A DNA stretch of 64,000 bases from Mytilus galloprovincialis (GCF_965363235.1 NC_134842.1:38654458-38718457), one strand, 5' to 3'. Counted from the first letter of the stretch, positions 37,101 to 49,000 are shown. The notes: generated from the letters alone by a model not told the origin. Numbers and translations are program-made.

Positions 37101-39662
37101 TAATTGTTTCCTTATTCTTATTTCATGATTATAATCCTCATCATTGTTTACTTTTCAATTTCAATTTTACTTGAATGCTAGTTTTCCTTTTATATCAATT
37201 ATCTATTTCACTAAAATTTTGTCATTAAGTTCTAAAGTTCATATATTTCTTATTTTTTCTTTACAAATATCAGTCTACTACAACAATACTAGTAAATCCC
37301 TAAGGGCAAACATATCCATGTTTTTCTTTAATGTGCTACTTTATGAAGATACTTCTCTTAATCTATTAACAATATGTAAATATGGCGTAATCTAACACCA
37401 TAAAAAAAAACTTGCACCATTTAATAACTTAACATCACTTATGTTAATCATCCGAAGAAGGGGTTGGAATCTAAAATTATAGACTATTTGTTTTCTCTAA
37501 ACAAATGTGCGTACACACTACCAACCTACGTAAATCCATACTTATCAATGGCTAAAATACGCAAACAATGTATCCTCAATGTACCCTTAACTTCATCTAC
37601 CAAAGGTTCTAATTCAACCTTAATTTACACCGGTGCTCTACTCATTTTACGTAAAACATATGTTTTCTAGAATAATTGAGTGTATCTTCAAAAAAACAAC
37701 CCATAATATGACCAAAAACCACCATTAAATATGGAACAAAAAATGCTAATGTATCAAACATTTTATCTTTTTACAAATTTACTTTAAACGAAAAACTAGC
37801 TTCTCTTGAACTTCACAAAAAAAAAACGGTTTATTATTTTTTTTTTAAGAATCATATGTGTAATCTATCCTATTTCTTAAACAACACGTACTGCATAAAA
37901 ATTAACACCAAAAAATAACCTTTCATTCTGATAAAAAAAATGTGTATAATATTCATAATTTTTAAATTGACCTATAATACTTTGAAACACCCAATAAAAA
38001 GTTTCATTTGAACCATATCTCGTGAACAAACTTCAGATTTTCAGCCTTTTAAAAATACGGCCTCAATTCCTTTAAAATAAAAAAACTTTACTTAATATGT
38101 GTGCCATCCCTTGAAAAGCCATTTCTATATGTTGTACTGACATAGAAATACCTTGATTGTCCATTAAGAAAAATGAAAGTAACTGAGTTCTTACCTTTTA
38201 TATTCCTTCGCGTTATTTTAGACAATCCAAGTCGATCGTGGTCAAACGGCATCAAAACGTGACTTATGTGACGAAGTCATTAAGAATAAATATATTTTAT
38301 TAAGTAATTACAAAGTCAAGAAAGATACTAAAGTTCAAATGTTGAAATGTTCACAAACTGTTTTTAAAGTTCAATTGTTCGAATGTTCAATAGTTCACAA
38401 TGGCACGAGATCGTATAGTTTTATAAATGTTCAGTCCTTATGGATTACGTTCGGATATTAAGCGCATGATTTCCAGCCTACCCACGATGGGGAAGACCTT
38501 GGCGGAATCTCCGGTACCAATAGCTTGTACCAATCTGTCCTCCTTCAAGTCCAAAGCTGGATCTTATATAGTCCAATGGTCCATACACATGTCTATAGCT
38601 GTAGGCCGGTTGTATAATCATCTGGTTATCGAGTACTATTTACATGAGGTTAATTGTCAAATAATGTAATTAACCCCTGACGGATAAATGTTATTTTAAA
38701 GTAAACATGGTCATTTATGGGCTTCGGGGTATATATGTCCATAGTATACGAACAGATTGTTATTAGTGTCCAAAGGTTTCCTGCTATTTAATGTATTCAC
38801 AGATTGTTATTAGTGTCCAAAGGCTTTCTGCTATTTAATGTATTCACAGATGGTTATTAGTGTCCAAAGGCTTTCTGCTATTTAATGTATTCACAGATGG
38901 TTATTAGTGTCCAAAGCATACATGATTGTCATTGAATTGTTTATTTCCTTTTTAATAAATTTCCTAATTAATACTCCTTGATAATTAATTAATGTTACCA
39001 ATTGTGTAACACTGTCCTAATTAAGATGGATCTTAAATCAATGTTTTATTGTTTATGACATACCTTTTGTGCTTTTTTAGCTGTAACAACATGACTCTCA
39101 TTATATTCATTCTTGTCTCTAGCATCTGTTAAAAAAATAAAACTCATTTTTTATTGAATAGTTAATACTCAACAAGTCCTCGGTATGGATTTCGACTAGT
39201 AATGAAGTTGGCATTTTCATACAAGAAATAGTGCTAAACTACATTTTTTTTGTACAAATGTACTTGTTACGGGATATCTGCTCATTTATCATACATCGTT
39301 TCCTAGCTAAACATTTAAATATAATAATAATAATAACATCGCAAAGTAATGACATGAACATTATATAGACCCCGTCTCCTATCACAGGTCACAAAGACCT
39401 CATATTAGCAAGTGTGAATACTGGCGCACTAACCCAGTGTGAATAGAAATAAGGTTGAAGGTAACTGTCGGGGTAGAGACCTGATTTTTTTTAACACAAC
39501 CTTACCTATAAGTAGGAGAAAATTTGGGTCGCTTAAATTTGAATATACAGTTGATTGCTGCAATAAATTATATAAATCAGTAGGCTCCAACAACTCTAGA
39601 TTTTCGGTACATTGATTTGCGAACTCCTGCCAATCAGTGTATTCTTCCCTTCCATCTTCCAT
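22192..39662 (-). CDS. STYXL1: STYXL1 (MK-STYX) pseudophosphatase, complete
   Basis: Serine/threonine/tyrosine-interacting-like protein 1: an N-terminal rhodanese/CDC25-homology domain and a C-terminal dual-specificity-phosphatase fold that has lost catalysis. Mammalian MK-STYX is a signalling scaffold reported to bind G3BP1 and PTPMT1. Nine exons join in consistent phase: 39662-39506, 39125-39064, 33721-33616, 27140-27072, 26688-26621, 25543-25398, 24362-24265, 23405-23293, 22323-22192. They give 316 residues; human is about 313. Landmarks shared with vertebrates are EPTDLYNLLQQ, NEYNESHVVTA, VVVYDSKSSTL, KGGYEEFSKLYPFLRTQKI, YPIEVIPGLLYFGN, IQKDLKIKGHVN and the ending ATNIDDPNY. The first exon adds about 25 N-terminal residues rich in Glu/Asp. 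The gene is head to head with MDH2. Its 17.5 kb length is due to transposon-filled introns 2 and 3. Confident orthologue call. Confidence 0.95.
22568..22686. mobile_element. Foldback element in STYXL1 intron 8
   Basis: Inverted arms of about 50 bp, GGAGATAACAATATTGTATT facing its complement, include CCGACGGCATCAATTGGGGA. The loop is about 20 bp. Confidence 0.85.
23293..23405 (-). CDS. STYXL1: STYXL1 exon 8: degenerate phosphatase P-loop
   Basis: Active DSPs carry HCxxGxxR. This exon reads VFDNLGISRC, so the His is Phe and the catalytic Cys is Asp, while Gly, Ser and Arg of the loop remain. Human MK-STYX has FSTQGISR at this place. The frame is open, with an ATAG|AT acceptor and a GAG|GTATGT donor, so this is a conserved pseudoenzyme and not a decayed gene. 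Confidence 0.93.
24479..24960 (+). repeat. Dispersed repeat, family R4, with (CCGT)n
   Basis: Begins ATGCCCCACCTACGATAGTA, has a CCGT microsatellite at about 24537-24565, then two tandem copies (about 150 bp) of a block with AGTTTTTGATGAAGTT/ACTTGAAACTTAGTACAC. STYXL1 intron 6. Confidence 0.7.
25802..25962. mobile_element. Short MITE with CAGTGGCGGAT ends
   Basis: A 161-bp element with imperfect terminal repeats CAGTGGCGGAT and ATCCGCCTCTG, flanked by ACACC on both sides (25797-25801, 25963-25967). It includes a G/C-only stretch (GGGGGCCCGGGCCCCCTGGG). STYXL1 intron 5. Confidence 0.8.
28258..29490 (-). mobile_element. Degenerate Tc1/mariner-like transposon
   Basis: A 1,233-bp element with terminal repeats CACATGGAAAAAAGTATTGC (one mismatch) flanked by TA. 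The minus strand keeps pieces of a Tc1-type transposase: an N-terminal helix-turn-helix region (29237-28992, ending SKRPPLTSARENQAI), a TVRDWLIATGYRAIRP piece (about 28940-28890), and the C-terminal NLNHVEHVWD block (28880-28659). The pieces are in different frames and the DDE core is largely missing, so it is dead. Confidence 0.9.
28659..29237 (-). pseudogene. Tc1-like transposase remnant
   Basis: See the enclosing element. The helix-turn-helix half and the C-terminal half are recognisable, but frameshifts and an internal deletion separate them; the usual length is about 340 residues and only about 170 remain. Confidence 0.8.
30328..33176. mobile_element. TTAA-flanked DNA transposon, non-autonomous
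   Basis: A 2,849-bp element with imperfect terminal repeats AGGGAAACTTCGC and its complement-like GCGAATTATCCCT, flanked by TTAA (30324-30327, 33177-33180). TTAA targets with AGGG ends suggest Kolobok, less likely piggyBac. No transposase frame is recognisable. STYXL1 intron 3. Confidence 0.75.
34140..34480 (+). repeat. Dispersed mussel repeat, family R3
   Basis: Contains ATACCAGAGGGACAGTCAAA, AAACTGACAACGCCATGGCT and CACATGTGGCACCTGTCGTG; inverted copy at 1065-1400. STYXL1 intron 2. Confidence 0.65.
34821..35565 (-). repeat. LTR copy 1
   Basis: Begins TGTGACGAAG and ends GTGTAACA. It aligns with the copy at 38267 at a constant offset of 3,446 with one substitution seen (35303 T versus 38749 C). 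It contains three and a half 47-bp tandem units (CAGATTGTTATTAGTGTCCA...) at 35306-35470. Confidence 0.95.
35566..38266. other. LTR-element interior, strand-skewed and non-coding
   Basis: Roughly 35566-36150 has mixed composition. From about 36160 to 38200 the plus strand is strikingly poor in G relative to C. Several open frames exist but are low-complexity Phe/Leu/Ile strings, and none resembles a retroelement protein. Confidence 0.7.
38267..39011 (-). repeat. LTR copy 2
   Basis: The partner of 34821-35565. Followed directly by the CTGT target duplication and then STYXL1 intron sequence. Confidence 0.95.
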
Positions 39663-40001
39663 TTCGCCCGTTTAGCGTATTTTTACTTTATTCACATGTA
39701 CAGATGTATCACATCGAAAATATACAAATGTTCTTGCGCCTAAAATATAATCCTACATAACAATCTCAGTTTAATTCACCAATTGTATAAAATACCAAAT
39801 AAAAAACAATTTATATTTTCCATCTATACTTTGACTTCCAATTTATGAAAACACATGACATTAATTCATCAAAATTATTTTTTGAACATCAGTTTGGTCG
39901 TCAAGTGCGGATTAATTTTAAAATTTTCGTACGCATGTCACAACTTTACATTTCCACTTCCTGTCATTCAGCAAGGACACCGGTTAAAATTTTATATAAA
40001 A
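39663..40001. promoter_or_regulatory. Divergent STYXL1/MDH2 intergenic promoter interval
   Basis: Only 339 bp separate the STYXL1 start codon (minus) from the MDH2 start codon (plus). The promoters and 5' UTRs of both genes must lie here unless upstream non-coding exons exist. I see no TATA box, CpG cluster or clear repeat in it. Confidence 0.6.
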
Positions 40002-43000
40002 ATGTTTTCAAGACTAGCAAAACCGAGTACTGTCACATTTATTGTTAGCAGGTCATTCTGCAAATCTTCACAGGTATAAGTCAAATTGAACGGACGCCAA
40101 ACAATAAGCGGGAATTAAAACATGTTTAAAAATGCATATCCTTGACAGTTGTGATCAGTCATGTCTGTTGTCGGTTGATGATGCAAAATTGCCTCATCAT
40201 CAATTTAAGCCAACTATCCTTGATCACAACACACGATACTTGTCTTTCTTAATTTTAAGTAGAGTGTGCAGCATTTGGATGTCTCTTCTTTTGTAAACTG
40301 TCAATGAGACAGTTGGTACATGATCAGCACTAGAACAGCTGATCCTGAAGGTTATTCATATTATTGCCTCTTATAATATTATTGATGCATGTATGCTTAA
40401 TTTTTCATTTTTTTAGATATTAGTTATATGGTTTCGAAGTTGATGAAAATTGTATGCTCCTGTATCAATGTGTATAATATTTAACAAAAAAAAAAATTAA
40501 AGTCAAGAAAAGAAATGAAAACTGCTAAAAGTTATCGCCAAGGGGTCAGTTAAAAAAATAAAACTAGTGTGTATTAAAAATATTTATTTATGCTCTCACA
40601 TTGTAATTACATTTAATCTAATTAAGCTTTTGATTCTGGGTCTTTCTTAAATCGGTTGACACATTCAAATTATCTTTCTGTAAACTTACATTGTCATTTC
40701 GGGGCCTTTTATAGCAGACTATGCAGTATGGGCTTTGCTCATTATTGAAGGATGTATAGCAGGGCTCACGCTACCAGGCGACTTGGGCGAAGAAGTCGCC
40801 TTCCCGACCGTCACTTCGCTTTCCCCGACCCCCAAAAGCGAAAACAAGTCGCCCTGTTCTTGACGATAGTCGCTTTCAGTCGCTTCCGTCATCGGACATT
40901 TTCAATTTTTACCAAGTTGATGAAACATCAATTTTTTATTGATAATTAAAGAAATTCAGACATAAACGATTCATTATCTTTAGAAAAGAGGTTGAAGCAT
41001 TGTCTTCGTAGTGTGTAGCATGTTATTTGATAAAAATACAACTTTTTATCACTTCGTGCATTTCTACAAGTTCCGGTGCTTGTTACTCGAAAACGTACAT
41101 CAACCTCAAATTCGGCGGCAACATCAGTTTGTTACTTCATTTAAACGTGATAAAAGTTGCCTCCAGTAAATTTTTAATCCATTTATTGCATTAAAAACGT
41201 CATGTTCCTTTCCAAATAACTTGTCAAACATCGTTTATTTTTGTAAATTTTCTTGCATTCGTCCGCCATTGACCGATTTCTAAACTCCGGATCTGAACCG
41301 GACCAGCTATGACCGAAATCCGTACTTTTACAATAATTACTACAGACGCACGGATGGAACAGCTGACAGAAGAATATTGATCCCAAAGGGAAAAATAAAC
41401 ATTCCACACGCATTAAAAGACTTTTGGTAACATCTAATTGATTGGCGTATATAATTCCCTATATTTTTTATGGATTGTTTCAAACTATTGATTAAAGTTG
41501 CTTAACTCTGAGACTATTATACTAATATCAATATATTCTGGCCCAGCTTAATAACTTTTATATTTTTTTTATGAGAAACACTGAATGTCATACACAAGAT
41601 AATTTTTAATTAAATTGTAATTGATATATTATAATTTCTTTACATTTTTTAAAATAATTTTTTTTTTTTAGTGCTAGATATTTAGTTGGTAGTTTCTCAC
41701 TGAGACTACTATAACACATGTGTTATAGTAGTCTCAGTTTCTCACAAGAACCTTAGTAAAACTTAAACAACTTTTAATTTCAAATGTTACTTTAATTGTA
41801 ATTTTTTTACTCAGATATGAATTGAACAATATAAAAAGAACATTATTTACATATGGCCCTTTATACTATTGTAAAATCCAAACATTGTATCGCACCGCAC
41901 GAATGAGCACTTCTCTTTCAAATCTCACCACTTCTCCCTATCAGTTTTAAAAAGAGAAGTCACTTCTCCCTATAATTCTGAAGTAGTGTGAGCCCTGGTA
42001 TAGTGACCTATAGTTGTTAATTTCTGTGTCATTTTGGTCTGTTGTGGACAGTTCTCTCATTGGCAATCATACCACATCTTCTTTTTTATATTTGGTGATA
42101 ATTTAATTTCTACATAGTATTCACTAGTAGATTTGCTTATAAAGTGTCCTTTCTATTCTTAAACATATGGAGGGATGTTAAGTGCACTGCTTCCTTAACA
42201 CTTTTAAATGTAATGAGTCTTTGTTTCCGTTTCATTGCCCTGATTTGCACACACTAAAAAATTGTATCAAATTAAAGCCAATTATAATTTATTTCATATA
42301 CATGTATCTATATCATTTATATATGAAAGAACTTTTTTTGTACCATGTTAATGATATAAACTAGTTTGAATTATTATCAATTCAGTTTCAGAATATACAT
42401 CATGTACATGGAAGTAATAAAATATATATCATTAATTGATTTCTTTCAGGCTTGGCAGTCTCCAAAAGTTGCTGTACTTGGAGCCGGTGGTGGTATTGGT
42501 CAACCTTTATCTTTGCTTTTAAAAAATTCAGCAAAAATAGCAAGTCTGTCGTTATATGATATTGCTCATACACCAGGTGTCGCTGCTGATTTAAGTCATA
42601 TTGATACAAGAGCCCATGTCACTGGTCATCTTGGTCCAGCATCATTGGAAGCATGTCTGACAGATGCAAGTGTTGTACTGATACCAGCTGGTGTTCCAAG
42701 AAAGCCAGGTAAGTTTAAATAAAACTGAGAATGAAACAGGGGAATGTGTCAAAGGATTTTTGTGCAACCATACAGTATGAACCCTTCTGGGTGCTGAATT
42801 TTTTCACTGCATTTTCTTCTCTTTGGTCAGGTGCTTGTCTCTTTGACTCATTCCCTGTTTCCATTCCCTATTCCCAATTCTACATTTAATGAGTTTTTAT
42901 TTACAATAGTTACTAACACGTGACTAACTGGTTAATGAGAATTTTGGAATTTGTTTCCCCCTTACAAGCATGAATAAGTTTTCAGAAACGTACAAACATG

Positions 43001-46000
43001 ATGTACATGTACAGTACATGTAAATTTGAATAAACCAAACCTTTCCCAAATACAACTTGTAGAAACCAAACTTAAACATGTGTTAAAAGGTATTTCATGT
43101 ATTTACACACATAATAAATTTGAGTGAATTGAAGGATTTGCCTCAAATAATCTTGTTAGGGTATAATAAACTTGTGATGCATGTAGTCTGCACTAATAAC
43201 TTTTTCAACTACTAGTCCGAAGAACAATATTTTGACATTTTTCTTATGGGTCCAAACAAAGTTTTTCAAAAACTTGCTAGTCCAAATGAAACTTTACTAG
43301 TCTTGGGCATTGGACTAGTGGCTAACCATGCAGACTGTTAAGCATGGCAGTGGTATGTTCAAATTTCTTAAGAGTACATTCTCAATTTCATTGTGCTCTG
43401 GTGACGAGAGAAATACAAAATGATCTCTTTAAAAGAAAGCAGAAAAGATGTAGTATGATTGCAGTAACATGAAAACACTATCCACAAAAGTCTAAAAGGA
43501 TACACCAAAGTGATTCTAAACATTCATATCTGAGAAAGTTAACTCTGGTGTCTGTTTTAAAGTTGAAAACTACCTAATTATACTTAAAAAAGATGAAAGA
43601 ACTTAGATTAGGCCTTCAACAAGGTGCCTTGGCTCACACCAAACAGCAAGCTATAAAGGGCCCGAAATTACTAGTGTCCTGACTTAGGATAGGTGCTAAC
43701 AAATAGCAGGTTTAAACGTTTTAAAGCTAATTCCCTGATGCTTGTACCATAAAACTTAGGTTGGCTTGCTTGCTTTGTTTGTATAAATGCATCTGTGTTT
43801 GCTCAAGCTTTGTAATTGAGATTGACATCTTCAAACAATATAGATAGGCATAGTTAAACCTGTATATATTATATTTAGATTTGATTTGACATTATCCCTA
43901 TACCAATTGTACAATATACAAACAAAGACTTCTGCTGTTGTCTGCTCTATGGTCGGGTTGTTGTCTCTTTGCCACATTCCCCATTTCCATTCTCAATTTT
44001 AAAGCAAGCAAGTTAATCATTGGCTTGCTCTGCATGCATTAGGAAATTAGCTCTAACAGGTGCCAACCTTCACCCTAACTGAACCATTAATAAAACATTA
44101 CAATATAGGATGACACCCTATAAGATATGAAGCATTGTTATGAACAAACATGCTGGTACAAAACATAATTATTTAATAATATTTATAATTAATTCATTGT
44201 TAACATATATTTAATATTGAAGGAATGACAAGAGATGATCTGTTCAACACAAATGCTGGAATTGTCAGAGATTTAGTGTCAGCCATCGGAGATTTCTGTC
44301 CAAAAGCCATGATCTGTATCATTACCAACCCGGTTAGTATTGAAATGTTACTACTCTTTTTTTGAGTACAAGATTGTCAAGAAGTTATATGAAATGAATG
44401 CAGTGTTAATTATTTAATATTGCACTTTATTATTGGGATTCAATGAAAGTGAAAACATAAATGCAAAAATTCCAATATAAAGGCATTTTTGTTTTAACTG
44501 AAATAAGATAAGGGCTATTCCAGAAAAAAATGTATGGGGGTGTTGGAAGGCACTTTTTGTCAGCCCCCACCACCCAGACAATTGTAATTGAGACTATAGT
44601 GCATTATAGTGTGAAAAGTTGCTCTGATACCCATCACCCATGTATTATTAATATAATGTGCCTTCCAACCCCCCCCCCCCCCCCCCCCATACATTTTTTT
44701 CTGGAATAGCCCTAATGAAATGGTCAAAGGTAAAAAATTGATATAAAATGAAAAACAGCAATATCATAATAAAGGGAGACTATAAATCATTATCAAATTT
44801 CATTTGCCGGATATTTAGTGATGTGGTATTGGTTTTAAGATAGAAGAACTCATAAAAAAAATATTAATAAATGTTGATTATATTTATTATATAAAAGTGT
44901 AAGAAGTTATATATGCAGCAATTTATTTGTAATATTTAATATTTGCTTTTCTTACCAAGGTTAACTCCACAGTGCCAATAGCCGCAGAGGTTTTAAAGAA
45001 GAAAGGAGTATATGATCCTAGACGTCTATTTGGTGTTACAACATTAGATATAGTTAGATCAAATGCATTTGTAGCAGAAGCTAAGGTTTGTGTTTTGTAT
45101 TTAACACATTTGATTTGTGCATATATTTTACACATGAATTGAATTGACTTGTTTAACACATTTGACAGATACTGTGGATTTAGTAGGTACAGGTTAACCA
45201 GGGCTTCCAAAACGGTCATATATTCCTGACATTTGATTAATGTCCGGTAGAAGTCCGGCTGGGCAAAGCATGAAACGGTCATATACATTTTAGTTTTCAA
45301 GGCTTTTTCGGTCATTTTAACATAGTCTCGATCTTTTTGACCCAACCTTAATTTTGCCTTTAACATCTACACATTTCCGGTCATAAAAGTGACATGATGA
45401 TTAATTACTATCAAAACAACCCCTACTTCAATACTTTCTAATTTTAATCAAGGCTAATTAGTTGTTGGACAGGTGATATCTACCTGTTCAGGTGACAGGT
45501 AAACTATGTTCAGTATCGGACATCGTATTAATTGATCGGTCTAGTCACAATTATTTTCTTACATTTCAGCGGTTTGTAGCTCATTGATTTAGTCCAAAAG
45601 ATTAAAATTATAAGAAATTAGTTTATCTACATGATTTGATAAAAAATTTTAAAAGGTTTAAATGAAAAATCGTCAGAACTACGTCGAATGAACTAGAACA
45701 AGTGTGCGCATGTGCAAAGGTGGGAAATTCAATTATGCATCCTTTATTTCTTCAAAATGCTAAAATTATCATTGATACCTGTATCTAAACGTTCATTTCA
45801 AGCATTTTGTTGAAGAAATAACGTGGAAAGAGCTTCTTCACTCAGTCATGCTTTGCAAACATACACGGATTTTACGTATCCGTTTACGGTCCATGTTTTA
45901 CCATTGTCAAGTCAACATCTGGTTTTAGAAAAACGTGATTTTAAAAACGAAAATGAAGTTTTTGACATGTCATTTTGCACAAATAAAGAGTCTATGGCAG

Positions 46001-49000
46001 ATATGAGCATGCTGATGTGCACACTTTGAATGATGCACTGCCAATTTAAGAGTTTACATCCAAAACAAAGTAAAGTTTAAAATCGTTTTTTAATCTAATG
46101 TCATTATCATTGGAATGGCCATCTGATTACCATAATTGCCTTTTGTGACTTAGTCTTAAGGGATTAAAATCGGGATCAGATATAAAATGTCCGGCTGGCT
46201 CAAATGTTTTTTGGAAGCCCTGAGGTTAACCATGAATTTAAATGTTCAACAGAGTACAAATTTTCTTTATGTTAGTTCGCAGATTTTTTTAAATACAACA
46301 AAATCATTCATCCACAAAAATATTATTTCCTATAATCCACGAAAAGTGATACCTATGGAAATATATGAATTCACAGTAGACAGGGAACAAAATTGTTCAT
46401 TTGTTACAGTGAAATAATTTTGTTCATTTATCAGAAGCCCTTGACAAAAATCTGAACAGCACTCTTCTATTTCTATTTCCTGTTATCCTATTGGAGACCT
46501 TCTTATAAATATCTGTCCTAGTCAATGATCTGCTAACTAATTTTTTTTAATTAATGGCACATTTTTTTAATATAAGGTTGGGTATATAGCAAAGAAGGAT
46601 AGTCAATGATGAAAATACCAAACATTGAACATGATCATATATTATTTATATAAATCAATTTAGATTGTAGTTGTGTTAGTCATTGGTAGGTATTTTTAAA
46701 ACCAAGATGCTCTCTCCGAGGAAAATTCAATCGGAAAGTCGCTAATCAAATGAAAAAATCAAATGACAAAACAAAATAAATTAACAGTGCATATTTTTCA
46801 ATCAAATGTATCGACCTTTCGTATTATAATTATGAATTAGGGTGATAACAAACAGGCCATTCATTAAGAGGCGGTACCCGGTACTTTTACCCTCCTATGC
46901 TATTGACAAGTACCGCCTAAATGTAGAAATTTTTATATAAGTTATTCATGGAATAAATTGAAAAGTACCACCTAGAAACGTGGAAGTACCAGTCAACATG
47001 AAAGAAAATGAAACCCCTGAATTATAACAATGTAAATGTGTTTTCATTGCAGGAATTGGATGTATCTAAATTGAATGTTCCAGTTATGGGTGGACATAGT
47101 GGAGTAACAATTATACCTGTCATCTCTCAAGCCAACCCAAGTGTTTCATTTCCACCAGTAAGTACCATAGATAACTGTTAAAAATATTATTAATCGGTTA
47201 AACAGATATTGAGGAACAGAAAATATATAAAAAGTATAGCAGATCAATGGTAAATAAATCCTGTTTGGTTACATTTGTATTACAGTTAAATTTCATAACA
47301 AATAACAAAAACATATTTTTTCTCAAAAAACATAAAAAGTGCCTTCCATTCCCCAATACATTTGTTTTTGGAACAGCCTTAATATATTTGACTCATCATG
47401 TTCATACTCAGATTCTGGTAGTAGTTTATTTTTTCATTACTGAATATAACACTGTTTTGTAGGAGGAGAGAAAGAAACTTTCTGAGAGAATACAGAATGC
47501 TGGAACAGAAGTGGTAGAGGCCAAGGCTGGTGCTGTAAGTGAATCACACAACCTTCATATGTACATGTATACACCCATGACACTCTGATTATATTTTTTG
47601 TTTTTTTTTTGTTGGAGAAAATATTTGCAAATTGCTATATATTCTTAAACTCTGAAAAATATCTAACACTTCATATTATATGTCTTATAAATACTTTGTT
47701 ATTTGGTAAACAGGATATCACTTTCATACTTTTATTGAACGAGATGAACTTACAATCAAGTTGAAAAAATCACCACACACGTAAACTCTTTTGAGTCACT
47801 ATCTGCCTTTTTTTGCATCAAAAATTTTAATTTGGTAAAAGGAGATGAGGAGTAAACCAAGTTCAGAGATCATATTAATACATCAAGGGTTTTTACCAAA
47901 AAATAGACCTAATGGTCACTATAAGGTCATAAAACATTTAACCAAATTGCTAGGCCTAAGTGGTCCTGAATTAAGTACCTTTTAGTTCCACCTACATTAC
48001 TAATGGGATAAACTCATAATTTAATTTTGTACTAATATGTATAAATTGGTAATGATATGGTCACTTTTACTATTGCCTGTATAAATTTATATTACTCTTG
48101 TCTTTTGATACTTTAAAAGGAATCAATACTACAACTAATCATACTATCACTCAAAGCATACTGTATAAGGTTTATATCTATAACAGTGCTTACATTAAAA
48201 TATACTTTCTTAAATGTAGATAATGGTCAATATATGCATTTGAATAAATATAGTGTTGTCTTCTCAAATATTAACACTATTTTGCAGTATTATTTAAATA
48301 CTTTCTGGTTTTTTTTTCCAGGGATCAGCAACCTTATCTATGGCCTATGCTGCATCAAGATTTACATTTTCACTGTTAGAAGCTATGGCTGGAGGTGAAG
48401 GTCAAGTAGAATGTGCATATGTACAGTCAGAAGAAACAGATGCTGCTTTCTTCTCAACGCCTCTCTTGTTAGGTGTAAGTATAAAAATAAGAATATATAC
48501 ATGTAGTATGATTGCCAATGAGAAAACTCTCCATCCAACACCAAATGACTTAGAAGTTAGCAGTTATAGGTCACCATACAGATTCATTTATTAGCAAAAC
48601 TATACCACATAGCAAGCTATAAAAGCCCCTGAAATACAAATGTAAAACAATTCAAACGAGAAAAAATAACGACCTGATTTATATACAAAACAACAAATGA
48701 AAATCTAATAATATTTACAGCAAAACAAATATAATATACAGTAGCAAACAATCATCACTAAGTCACAGACTCCTGACTTGGGACAGGCATAAATAAAATA
48801 TATTTATGGGTGCCCAACCTTTTCCTGACTTGGGAGAATACTTACAATTACTGAAAGCAAGTTCAAAGTCTAAATAAACAAGTAAAAGAATCATCTATTG
48901 AAGAAAGTTTACATTGAAATTTGAAAAAAAATTCTTCACAACATTTTTAGTTGTTCATTTCATAATTTTGTGTAGATTTTTTTTTAAATTTTATGTTCAA

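Larger units (their letters stand above)
34821..39011 (-). mobile_element. Young non-coding LTR retroelement
   Basis: Two 745-bp direct repeats (34821-35565 and 38267-39011), TG...CA bounded, flank a 2,701-bp interior. A 4-bp duplication CTGT flanks the whole element (34817-34820, 39012-39015). On the minus strand a purine tract (GAGGGAAGGAA) lies 3 bases before the LTR at 35565, which suggests minus orientation. No primer-binding site matching a tRNA 3' end and no gag or pol frame is visible; it resembles a LARD/TRIM-type passenger element. It sits in STYXL1 intron 2. Confidence 0.9.
40691..42092 (-). repeat. Dispersed mussel repeat R1, split by a transposon
   Basis: The R1 reverse copy runs 40691-40759 (CATTTCGGGGCCTTTTATAG) and resumes at 41998-42092 (GACCTATAGTTGTTAATTTC), interrupted by the element at 40760-41997. 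MDH2 intron 1. Confidence 0.75.

Noticed and set aside
36166..37670. Several plus-strand open frames in the LTR interior
   Set aside because: Low-complexity Phe/Leu/Ile strings produced by skewed AT-rich DNA; no retroelement motif.
36160..38200. APOBEC-type G-to-A hypermutation of the LTR element
   Set aside because: The purine tract suggests the sense strand is minus, where C rather than G is depleted, which is opposite to the classic pattern. Left as an open skew observation.
44923..45366. A 147-residue minus-strand open frame overlapping MDH2 exon 4
   Set aside because: It is antisense to exon 4 and runs into the hAT-like element; no family or splice support.
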